Source: a bacterium
GTDB lineage: Bacteria; Fidelibacterota; UBA2242
Assembly: GCA_018895675.1 (NCBI GenBank)
Contig: JAHIOG010000521.1
Coordinates: forward strand, 1 to 9,502
Direction: 5' to 3'
Length of the DNA stretch: 9,502 bases
Within the stretch, counting starts at the first letter, position 1. Each line of letters begins with the position of its first letter. Below, in pieces: positions 1-5,484 of the stretch. Below the pieces are notes generated by a model. That model saw only the letters and a program-made list of their open reading frames with translations, made no database searches and had not been told where the DNA came from. Both the position numbers and the translations under genes were made by a program.

Positions 1-2
1 AA

Positions 3-122
3 ACAGGTCAAATAGTACGGTCAGCATCTGCAAGAGGTTCAGAAGTTGGAAATAATATTCAAGCCATTGCTGCTAAAAAGGCGATAATTAAAACCATGAA
101 TGAATTCATTAAACATTTTTAA
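3..122 (+). CDS. C-terminal end of an unidentified protein (partial)
   Basis: An open frame enters from the left edge and runs 39 codons to a TAA stop. The visible peptide begins TGQIVRSASARGSEVG and ends AIIKTMNEFIKHF. It has a small-residue, Gly/Ser-containing stretch and then an Ala/Lys-rich amphipathic helix. That ending is reminiscent of the last helix of some CsgG/LpoB-like outer-membrane-associated proteins, but the piece is too short to assign a family. The frame is the only one of the three plus frames open over this stretch. The 140 bases between it and lemA are AT-rich and contain a possible promoter, so it is probably a separate transcription unit. Confidence 0.5.
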   Translation, partial: TGQIVRSASARGSEVGNNIQAIAAKKAIIKTMNEFIKHF

Positions 123-203
123 TATTAGGGAAACAAAAATGAGTTACAAAATACAAAAAACATTAGAGCAGATTTTAGAATTTGGGAATGAATGATAATT
201 TGG

Positions 204-231
204 TTAGTTTTGTACAAATGTAGTTTATAAT
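204..231 (+). promoter_or_regulatory. Candidate promoter for the lemA operon
   Basis: A perfect TATAAT lies at 226-231, 32 bases before the lemA start codon. The best-spaced upstream hexamer is TTAGTT at 204-209 (16-bp spacer), which matches the -35 consensus only weakly; TTGGTT at 200-205 would need a 20-bp spacer. The position fits a short leader ending in the AAGGGG ribosome site at 253-258. The DNA here is very AT-rich, so a chance match is possible. Confidence 0.4.
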
Positions 232-263
232 GTGAATAGTATAAAATTAGAAAAGGGGTTACT

Positions 264-857
264 ATGAAAAAAGGTTGGATAATTTTAATAGTTCTAATTG
301 TCGTCTTATTGATGATTTTCAGTTTTTTTAAGAAAACTTACAATTCACTGGTTACAATGGAAGAGAACGTAAACCAATCCTGGGCGCAGGTCGGTAACCA
401 GTATCAGCGCCGGGCGGATTTGATTCCCAATCTCGTTGAAACGGTCAAGGGTTATGCCGCTCATGAGAAGGAAACATTCACGGCTGTGACAGAAGCACGG
501 GCAAAAGTTGGGCAAATGTCCATATCGCCGGAAGTTTTAAATAACCCTGTGGCATTCCAGCAATTTCAACAAGCCCAGGGTGCGCTCAGTTCTGCGTTGA
601 GCAGGTTAATGGTCGTTGTTGAGAAATATCCCGATTTAAAAGCTAATCAGAATTTTTTGGCGCTGCAGTCCCAGCTGGAAGGCACGGAAAACCGCATTGC
701 CGTGGAGCGCAAACGCTTTAATCAGGCGGTTCAGGGCTATAATACAACAATTCGCCGTTTCCCGACAAATATGCTCGCCGGTATGTACGGGTTTGAAAAG
801 AAACTATATTTTGAAGCACAACCGGGCGCAGAAACGGTTCCGGATGTTAAATTCTAG
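264..857 (+). CDS. lemA: LemA family membrane protein
   Basis: This 197-aa protein has the normal LemA size and layout. A single N-terminal membrane helix (about residues 4-22, WIILIVLIVVLLMIFSFF) is followed by the signature region YNSLVTMEENVNQSWAQVGN and QYQRRADLIPNLVETVKGYA (26-65), then HEKETFTAVTEARA. The rest is long helical segments ending in NRIAVERKRFNQAVQGYN and FPTNMLAGMYGF. LemA proteins are expected to be membrane-anchored with a helical-bundle domain outside the cytoplasm; their biochemical role is not settled. AAGGGG at 253-258 lies 5 bases before the ATG and supports this start. It is the first gene of a lemA-TPM-TPM set, a recurrent neighbourhood in which the three products are thought to act together at the envelope. 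The next gene starts 19 bases after the stop. Confidence 0.95.
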   Translation: MKKGWIILIVLIVVLLMIFSFFKKTYNSLVTMEENVNQSWAQVGNQYQRRADLIPNLVETVKGYAAHEKETFTAVTEARAKVGQMSISPEVLNNPVAFQQFQQAQGALSSALSRLMVVVEKYPDLKANQNFLALQSQLEGTENRIAVERKRFNQAVQGYNTTIRRFPTNMLAGMYGFEKKLYFEAQPGAETVPDVKF

Positions 858-876
858 CGGGATTTAGAAAAGGATT

Positions 877-1626
877 ATGATGAATTCACGATTTGTTAAA
901 TCGGTAGTAATCGCAATCATTATATGTGTTGTTCTGCCGCTTTTTGCCCTGGATGTTCCACCGTTAAAAGCCAGGGTTACTGATCTGGCGGGTGTTATTT
1001 CACCAACTGAACGTGTGAGATTAGAAGAGAAACTATATTTTTTTGAAACCAAAACCTCTAATCAGATCGCCGTATTGATCATTCCAACCCTTCAAGGTGA
1101 ATCTCTCGAGGATTATTCGATCCGTGTGACGGATGCCTGGAAGCTGGGAGATGAGTCCAAAGAAAACGGCGTCCTGCTGCTGATCGTTACCGGCGACAGG
1201 AAAATCCGTATTGAAGTCGGCTACGGTCTGGAGGGCGTTTTGACTGATTTGATCTCATCTCAGATCATCCGCAACGAGATCGCGCCGTATTTCCGGCAGG
1301 GAAAATATAGCGCCGGAATTGACGCCGGCATAAATGGAATTATGCTTGCCACACGCAACGAATACAAAGCCGATCCGAGACAATATCAGCGTTCACGCAG
1401 GGAAACCGGGAAATCGTTTGGATCCCTGATCTTCTACATTTTATTCTTCCTGTTTTTCCTCGGTGGTGGACGCAGAGGACGCCGTGGTTTGTTCCTGGCG
1501 TTATTGGGCGCCAGTATGTTTCGCGGAGGAGGTGGACGCTCCGGTGGTTTTGGCGGTGGCGGCTTTGGTGGATTTTCCGGTGGTGGCGGCGGATTCGGCG
1601 GCGGAGGAGCATCGGGAGGATGGTAG
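877..1626 (+). CDS. Exported TPM-domain (YgcG-like) protein with glycine-rich tail
   Basis: The 249-aa product starts with a signal peptide or signal anchor (hydrophobic residues 9-24). A TPM domain follows at about 28-160: PPLKARVTDLAGVISPTER, the block KENGVLLLIVTGDRKIRIEV, GYGLEGVLTD, and PYFRQGKYSAGIDAGINGI. A second hydrophobic helix lies at about 183-195, then a basic GRRGRRG patch, another hydrophobic stretch, and a tail of almost only Gly, Phe, Ser and Arg ending in GGW, typical of YgcG-type proteins. The TPM fold has been linked to phosphatase-like activity and photosystem II repair in plastids, but the bacterial role is unclear. ATG codons lie at 877 and 880. AGGA at 871-874 is only 2 bases from the first and 5 from the second, so translation may begin at 880. 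It is probably co-transcribed with lemA. The repeat block begins about 5 bp after its stop codon. Confidence 0.92.
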   Translation: MMNSRFVKSVVIAIIICVVLPLFALDVPPLKARVTDLAGVISPTERVRLEEKLYFFETKTSNQIAVLIIPTLQGESLEDYSIRVTDAWKLGDESKENGVLLLIVTGDRKIRIEVGYGLEGVLTDLISSQIIRNEIAPYFRQGKYSAGIDAGINGIMLATRNEYKADPRQYQRSRRETGKSFGSLIFYILFFLFFLGGGRRGRRGLFLALLGASMFRGGGGRSGGFGGGGFGGFSGGGGGFGGGGASGGW

Positions 1627-1649
1627 GTAAGATTGTAGATTTTAGATTG

Positions 1650-1671
1650 CTCCAGAGGAGTCCCTTCGGGA
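1650..1671. repeat. 22-bp double-hairpin module 1
   Basis: Two abutting 11-nt perfect inverted repeats: CTCC-AGA-GGAG (1650-1660) and TCCC-TTC-GGGA (1661-1671). The flanks are TAGATTG (1643-1649) and CAGATTG (1672-1678), a 6/7 direct repeat. Removing the module and one flank gives AGATTGCAGATTGAAATTG, which is found uninterrupted at 2014-2032. Confidence 0.75.
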
Positions 1672-1713
1672 CAGATTGCAGATTGAAATTGGGAAATAAT
1701 GATCATATTCAGC

Positions 1714-1745
1714 ATTACTCCATCACTCCAGTACTCCAACACCCC
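1714..1745 (+). repeat. 8-bp minisatellite array 1 (4 units)
   Basis: The units ATTACTCC, ATCACTCC, AGTACTCC and the terminal AACACCCC stand head to tail, followed by ATTCCGTTAGATTTGG. Confidence 0.9.
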
Positions 1746-1834
1746 ATTCCGTTAGATTTGGATTGTGGGAGAAAGATTGGAAATTGGGAAATAGGATTAT
1801 GGAGGAGAACATATAAATTGGAGATTTCAGATTT

Positions 1835-1878
1835 TCCCAAAGGGATGCCTTTCTCAAAGAGACTCCTTCGGAGCGGCA
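1835..1878. repeat. Nested pair of 22-bp double-hairpin modules (2 and 3)
   Basis: The outer module is TCCC-AAA-GGGA (1835-1845) followed by TGCC (1846-1849), TT, then C and GGCA (1875-1878). Exactly 22 bases sit inside its second loop, between TT and C: TCTC-AAA-GAGA (1852-1862) and CTCC-TTC-GGAG (1863-1873), itself a complete double hairpin. The outer flanks are CAGATTT (1828-1834) and CAAATAT (1879-1885), matching 5/7. The inner module has no flanking duplication. Without the outer module and one flank, the sequence equals the run at 2096-2121 in the next repeat unit. Confidence 0.75.
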
Positions 1879-1899
1879 CAAATATCAAATATCAAATTT

Positions 1900-1921
1900 C
1901 CCCAAAGGGGTGCCTTCGGCA
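1900..1921. repeat. 22-bp double-hairpin module 4
   Basis: CCCC-AAA-GGGG (1900-1910) abuts TGCC-TTC-GGCA (1911-1921). The flanks are CAAATTT (1893-1899) and CAAATTA (1922-1928), a 6/7 match. The corresponding site in the third repeat unit (about 2389-2418) has the same left and right sequence with a single CAAATTA (2403-2409) and no module. This is the cleanest empty-site comparison in the window. Confidence 0.8.
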
Positions 1922-1929
1922 CAAATTAC

Positions 1930-1985
1930 ATTACTCCATCACTCCATTACTCCATTACTCCATCACTCCAATACTCCAACACCCC
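1930..1985 (+). repeat. 8-bp minisatellite array 2 (7 units)
   Basis: Seven head-to-tail 8-bp units of the ATTACTCC/ATCACTCC type, with AATACTCC as the penultimate and AACACCCC as the terminal unit. Confidence 0.9.
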
Positions 1986-2032
1986 ATCCCGTTAGATTTG
2001 GATTTTGGAAGGAAGATTGCAGATTGAAATTG

Positions 2033-2054
2033 TCTCAAAGAGACCCCTTTGGGG
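2033..2054. repeat. 22-bp double-hairpin module 5
   Basis: TCTC-AAA-GAGA (2033-2043) abuts CCCC-TTT-GGGG (2044-2054). The module is flanked by an exact 7-bp direct repeat GAAATTG (2026-2032 and 2055-2061). Removing the module and one flank gives TTGCAGATTGAAATTGGG, present uninterrupted from 1676. The target GAAATTG also occurs once at 2130-2136 in the same local context. Confidence 0.8.
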
Positions 2055-2158
2055 GAAATTGGGAAATAGGATTATGGAGGAGAACATATAAATTGGAGAT
2101 TTCAAATATCAAATATCAAATTGCGGATTGAAATTGGGAAATAATGATCAGATTCAGC

Positions 2159-2230
2159 ATTACTCCATCACTCCAGTACTCCAGTACTCCATTACTTCAT
2201 TACTTCATTACTCCGATACTCCAACACCCC
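2159..2230 (+). repeat. 8-bp minisatellite array 3 (9 units)
   Basis: Nine 8-bp units, including two ATTACTTC variants and one GATACTCC, ending with AACACCCC. Confidence 0.9.
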
Positions 2231-2345
2231 ATCCGGTTAGATTTGGATTGTGGGAGAAAGATTGGAGATTGAAATTGGGAATTGGAAATTGGAAATTGGA
2301 TTATGGAGGAGAATATATAAATTGGAGTTTTCAGATTTCAGATTT

Positions 2346-2388
2346 TCCCAAAGGGATGCCTTTCTCAAAGAGACTCCTCGGAGCGGCA
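2346..2388. repeat. Nested 22-bp modules, sister copy of modules 2 and 3 (module 6)
   Basis: TCCC-AAA-GGGA (2346-2356), TGCC (2357-2360), TT, then inner TCTC-AAA-GAGA (2363-2373) and CTCC-TC-GGAG (2374-2383), then C and GGCA (2385-2388). It is identical to the copy at 1835-1878 except for one missing T in the last inner loop. The flanks CAGATTT and CAAATAT are also the same, so it arose by duplication of the larger repeat unit and is not an independent insertion. Confidence 0.75.
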
Positions 2389-2410
2389 CAAATATCAAAT
2401 ATCAAATTAC

Positions 2411-2474
2411 ATTACTCCAATACTCCATCACTCCAGTACTCCAGTACTCCATCACTCCAGTACTCCAACACCCC
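2411..2474 (+). repeat. 8-bp minisatellite array 4 (8 units)
   Basis: Eight 8-bp units of the ATTACTCC, AATACTCC, ATCACTCC and AGTACTCC types, ending with AACACCCC and followed by the truncated last repeat unit. Confidence 0.9.
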
Positions 2475-2524
2475 ATTCCGTTAGATTTGGATTGTAGATT
2501 TTAACCCATAATTGTGAGTGTATA

Positions 2525-2977
2525 ATGGCATTGATCGACACATATTTTTCAAAAGATGATTTAAAGAAAATCGCCGGGGCTTGCACGGGAGCCGAGAATG
2601 ATACTGCCGGCGAAATGCGGGTCAGTATTTTCAGTAAGCGCCCCCGGAAGTTGAAGAAGCTCAGCCTCGAAGAGGTGGCGCTGGAAGAGTTCTCCCGGTT
2701 GGGAATGAATAAAACCAGGGATCATACCGGAATTCTACTGTTTATTATTCTCGCAGAAAAGCGATTTCAAATTTTGGCTGATACCGGGATCAATTCCAAA
2801 GTTGAGCAGGAAACCTGGGATAGAATTGCTACCGGACTTTCCGATTATTTTAAAAACGGAACTTATCTGGAAGGTGTAGTCAAAGCAGTCCGAAAAATGG
2901 GTGAAATACTGGCTCAACATTTTCCTAAAAAAGCCGATGACACCAATGAATTGAGTGATGAGGTCAGTACAAGATAA
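2525..2977 (+). CDS. Second TPM-domain protein, no signal peptide
   Basis: The 150-aa protein corresponds to the small TPM partner often found beside lemA. It begins ALIDTYFSKDDLKKIAGA, then AENDTAGEMRVSIFS (24-37; the usual TSGEIRV-type block), LGMNKTRDHTGILLFIILAE (59-78), ADTGINSKVEQETWDRI (85-101) and FKNGTYLEGVVKAVRKMGEI (109-128). It ends with the conserved-looking FPKKADDTNELSDEV. No membrane segment or signal peptide is evident. The Shine-Dalgarno sequence is weak (GTGAG, 2514-2518, 6 bases before the ATG). Gene order implies an operon with lemA and the first TPM gene, but the repeat block now separates it by 898 bp; CATAAT at 2507-2512 could be a local -10 element, with no convincing -35. 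A second copy of its last 17 codons (stop included) lies at 6884-6934, beyond the trehalose operon. Confidence 0.88.
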   Translation: MALIDTYFSKDDLKKIAGACTGAENDTAGEMRVSIFSKRPRKLKKLSLEEVALEEFSRLGMNKTRDHTGILLFIILAEKRFQILADTGINSKVEQETWDRIATGLSDYFKNGTYLEGVVKAVRKMGEILAQHFPKKADDTNELSDEVSTR

Positions 2978-3297
2978 GGCTTGATTGCAAGTAATTAATA
3001 GTTGAATTTGTACGAAAATATTCCAACGAACAAATTGTTAAATCCGAAATTTGAAATTCTAAAAAAAACTCAAATGCTCTAAATTTCCCCGGAGTGTTCT
3101 CTTTGAGACAAATTTAAAAGAGTTCAGAAAACTTGAATTTAAATTTCAGAACCTCTTGATATTTAATTAATATGTAAGTAGTTTGAATGCAGATTAAGAA
3201 AAGAGGTAGGCACTATTAAGAAATAGTAAAATATGATTTTTTTATCTTTTGCAGGTAGAAGATATTCGCTAAAAATTAGTTTATTAAGAGGGATACG
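2978..3297. other. AT-rich spacer upstream of the trehalose operon
   Basis: No gene was found in these 320 bases. The first part (about 3041-3085) is low-complexity DNA rich in GAAATTTGAAATTC-like words, resembling degraded spacer repeat. A 22-bp hairpin module lies at 3086-3107. A 6-bp dyad ACTATT-AAGA-AATAGT spans 3212-3227 and could be an operator or an RNA hairpin. No -35/-10 pair with good spacing was found for the trehalose operon. The TPM gene has no intrinsic terminator here. Confidence 0.5.
3086..3107. repeat. 22-bp double-hairpin module 7, inverted and partly decayed
   Basis: CCCC-GGA-GTGT (3086-3096, right arm decayed) abuts TCTC-TTT-GAGA (3097-3107, intact). It matches the reverse complement of module 5 at 18 of 22 positions. 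The flanks are TAAATTT (3079-3085) and CAAATTT (3108-3114), a 6/7 direct repeat different from that of module 5. It lies outside the satellite block, so it appears to be a separate insertion in the opposite orientation. Confidence 0.6.
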
Positions 3298-3300
3298 TTG
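3286..3300 (+). promoter_or_regulatory. Ribosome site that sets a TTG start
   Basis: AGAGGGA lies 5 bases before TTG at 3298-3300. The protein that follows (GRIVIVSNRLPITV) starts at the point where trehalose-6-phosphate synthases normally begin, and no in-frame ATG lies nearby. TTG is therefore the likely initiator. Confidence 0.75.
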
Positions 3301-5484
3301 GGTAGAATAGTAATAGTATCGAATAGATTGCCGATTACAGTTCAAAAACGGAAGGGGAAATTGATTTTTTCCCAGAGCGCAGGTGGTTTGGCAACAGGTT
3401 TAGGTGTATTTTGCAAATCACCTAATTGTGTGTGGATTGGTTGGCCGGGATTAGTGTCAGACATTAAAAATGATAAGATAGAAATAGAGAAAAATTTATT
3501 ATCGAAAAACATGTATCCAATTTTTCTAACAAAAGGTGATGTTAAAAAATATTATGAAGGTTTCTGTAACGGAACAATCTGGCCTCTTTTTCACTATTTC
3601 ATGCAGTATACGGTTTATGATAATACCTTGTGGGAGGCATATAAACATGTAAATAAAATATTTTATGAAAAAATATTGGAGGTTGTAAAGCCTGGTGATA
3701 TTATATGGATACACGATTTCCATTTATTGATGCTTCCCGGAATTTTAAGAGAAAAACTTCCTGATGCAACAATTGGATTTTTTCTCCATATTCCTTTTCC
3801 TTCTTTTGAGATATTTCGCACTTTACCATGGAGAAAAGAGATAATTAGCGGTATTTTAGGCTCAGACCTTATCGGTTTTCATACTTATGACTATGCCCAA
3901 CACTTTCTTAATGCCGTCAATCGTCTTTTGGGTATTGAACATGTGTTTAATCAGTTAAATGTTGACGATAGAATAATAAAAGTTGATTCTTTTCCAATGG
4001 GTATAGATTATAATAAATACTCCAGAGCTGTTGAGGATACGGCAATACAAAAAAAAATTAAAGGATATAGAAAAAAAATTGGCGAACGAAAAATCATTTT
4101 ATCAGTTAACCGTTTGGATTACTCAAAGGGTATTCTTCAATGTCTGGAAGCGTTTGATATTTTCCTCGAGTTAAACCCGGAATATAAAGAGGAAGTTACA
4201 TTGGTTTTGACAGTTGTACCTTCGCGTTCGAAAGTGAAACATTACAGGGAACTAAAAGAGAAGATTGACGAATTTGTAGGTCAGATTAATGGTAAATATG
4301 GTACAATTGATTGGACACCTATTCTGTATTTTTATCGTTCTCTTCCATTTTCGGAGTTATCAGCATTTTATTGTATAGCGGATGTTGCTCTTGTCACTCC
4401 TTTTAGAGATGGCATGAACCTCATAGCAAAAGAATATATTGCAAGTAAAAGGGATAAAATTGGGGTTTTAATTCTAAGTGAGACTGCCGGTGCTTTCCTG
4501 GAGTTAGGAGATGCCTTGATCATTAATCCTAATAATATTGATGAAATTACTGATGCGCTTAAGGTGGCAGTAAACATGCCTAAAGAAGAGCAGATTAAAC
4601 GCAATACTTTTATGCAAAATAGATTGATGCGCAACGATGTCAAACGGTGGAGACAAGATTTTTTGGAGAGCCTTCACAAGACCAAAAAGCTTCAAATTGA
4701 ATTGCTGGCAAAAAGAATTAACGATTCAGCAATAAAAGAATTGGTAAAGAAGTACATATCGAGTAAGAATAGATTGATTTTTTTAGACTATGATGGAACA
4801 CTTGTCCCATTTGCAGACTTACCGGGAGAGGCAAAGCCGGATATGGAGCTACTTAGATTAATTAAAGAATTAGCTGACCAGCCGGGGACTAAGGTAGTAA
4901 TTATTAGTGGTAGAGATAAGGATACACTACAAAAATGGTTTGGCAAAATAGATATCGGCTTGGTAGCTGAACATGGGGCGATATTACGGGATGAAAATAA
5001 TGAATGGGAAATGATTGAGCCTTTGTCTCAGGAATGGAAAAAAGAGATACTTCCAATCATGGAGTTTTATGAAGATAGAACTCCTGGCTCCTTTATTGAA
5101 GAGAAGGAATTTTCCCTTGTTTGGCATTATCGAAAAACGGATACCAAGTTTGGAGAAATAAGAGCTCGTGAACTTGTTGAAACGATCAACTACCTTATTG
5201 CAAATATGAACCTTCAACTTCTGGAAGGAAGTAAAGTTATTGAAGTGAAGAACTCCGAAATAAGTAAGGGCAGAGTAGCTCTGCACTGGATTGAAAAAAG
5301 TGAGGCTGATTTTATTTTAGCAATTGGGGACGATTTGACAGATGAAGATATTTTTAATGTACTTCCCGATTGGGCATATTCAATTAAGGTGGGACAAGGC
5401 TCATCTGTGGCTAAATTCAGAATAAAGTCACCAAACGAGGTAAGACAATTATTGAAAGTAATTAGAGAAGGGGATAAGAAATGA
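3298..5484 (+). CDS. Bifunctional trehalose-6-phosphate synthase/phosphatase (OtsA-OtsB fusion)
   Basis: The 728-aa protein joins a GT20 synthase (about 1-470) to a HAD-type phosphatase (about 485-725). It should make trehalose 6-phosphate from NDP-glucose and glucose 6-phosphate and then dephosphorylate it to trehalose in the cytoplasm. Synthase motifs seen: IVSNRLP (6-12), SAGGLATGL (27-35), WIGWPG (46-51), WIHDFHLLMLPGIL (137-150), FFLHIPFPS (161-169), SVNRLDYSKG (269-278, with the Arg and Lys expected to contact the nucleotide-sugar phosphates), and TPFRDGMNLIAKEY (367-380). Phosphatase motifs: FLDYDGTLVP (495-504, nucleophile Asp497 and Asp499), ISGRD (536-540), SKGRV (656-660) and GDDLTDEDIF (677-686). 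All HAD motifs are present, so both halves look active. The gene is noticeably more AT-rich than lemA or the downstream peptidase. It overlaps the next gene through ATGA. Confidence 0.95.
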   Translation: MGRIVIVSNRLPITVQKRKGKLIFSQSAGGLATGLGVFCKSPNCVWIGWPGLVSDIKNDKIEIEKNLLSKNMYPIFLTKGDVKKYYEGFCNGTIWPLFHYFMQYTVYDNTLWEAYKHVNKIFYEKILEVVKPGDIIWIHDFHLLMLPGILREKLPDATIGFFLHIPFPSFEIFRTLPWRKEIISGILGSDLIGFHTYDYAQHFLNAVNRLLGIEHVFNQLNVDDRIIKVDSFPMGIDYNKYSRAVEDTAIQKKIKGYRKKIGERKIILSVNRLDYSKGILQCLEAFDIFLELNPEYKEEVTLVLTVVPSRSKVKHYRELKEKIDEFVGQINGKYGTIDWTPILYFYRSLPFSELSAFYCIADVALVTPFRDGMNLIAKEYIASKRDKIGVLILSETAGAFLELGDALIINPNNIDEITDALKVAVNMPKEEQIKRNTFMQNRLMRNDVKRWRQDFLESLHKTKKLQIELLAKRINDSAIKELVKKYISSKNRLIFLDYDGTLVPFADLPGEAKPDMELLRLIKELADQPGTKVVIISGRDKDTLQKWFGKIDIGLVAEHGAILRDENNEWEMIEPLSQEWKKEILPIMEFYEDRTPGSFIEEKEFSLVWHYRKTDTKFGEIRARELVETINYLIANMNLQLLEGSKVIEVKNSEISKGRVALHWIEKSEADFILAIGDDLTDEDIFNVLPDWAYSIKVGQGSSVAKFRIKSPNEVRQLLKVIREGDKK

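Larger units (their letters stand above)
1631..2503. repeat. Composite tandem repeat (higher-order satellite) between the two TPM genes
   Basis: This block is non-coding repeat DNA filling nearly all of the 898-bp gap between the two TPM genes. The higher-order unit has three parts: an array of 8-bp units ending in AACACCCC; a conserved segment beginning ATTCCGTTAGATTTGGATT and containing GGATTATGGAGGAGAA; and AT-rich filler with ATATCAAATATCAAATT and ATTGAAATTGGGAAATAATG. The arrays start at 1714, 1930, 2159 and 2411, giving periods of 216, 229 and 252 bp. The first copy is partial (1631-1713) and the last is cut short at 2503. GATTGTAGATTTTA occurs at both edges (1631-1644 and 2490-2503). 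Length differences come from 8-bp copy number and from inserted 22-bp hairpin modules. Open frames through it read HYSITPVLQ-type peptides and are not credible genes. Confidence 0.9.

Noticed and set aside
139..195. 18-codon open frame MSYKIQKTLEQILEFGNE with AGGGA upstream
   Set aside because: Too short to separate from chance in AT-rich spacer; no recognisable similarity.
1434..1742. Minus-strand proline-rich open frame
   Set aside because: It is the complement of the glycine-rich tail of the exported TPM protein; the plus-strand gene has clear family motifs.
1714..2474. CRISPR array
   Set aside because: The short arrays have 8-bp units with no unique spacers, and the larger unit is a satellite of variable 216-252-bp length whose intervening DNA is itself repeated; no cas genes are seen.
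1714..2474. Resemblance of ATCACTCC units to the 3' end of 16S rRNA (ATCACCTCC)
   Set aside because: Short, inexact match that the repeat consensus explains equally well; no structural support.
1620..2504. Several open frames of 73-135 codons across the repeat block (HYSITPVLQ-type peptides)
   Set aside because: They are translations of the 8-bp minisatellite and its filler; they overlap in different frames, lack ribosome sites and encode only repeat-derived low-complexity peptides.
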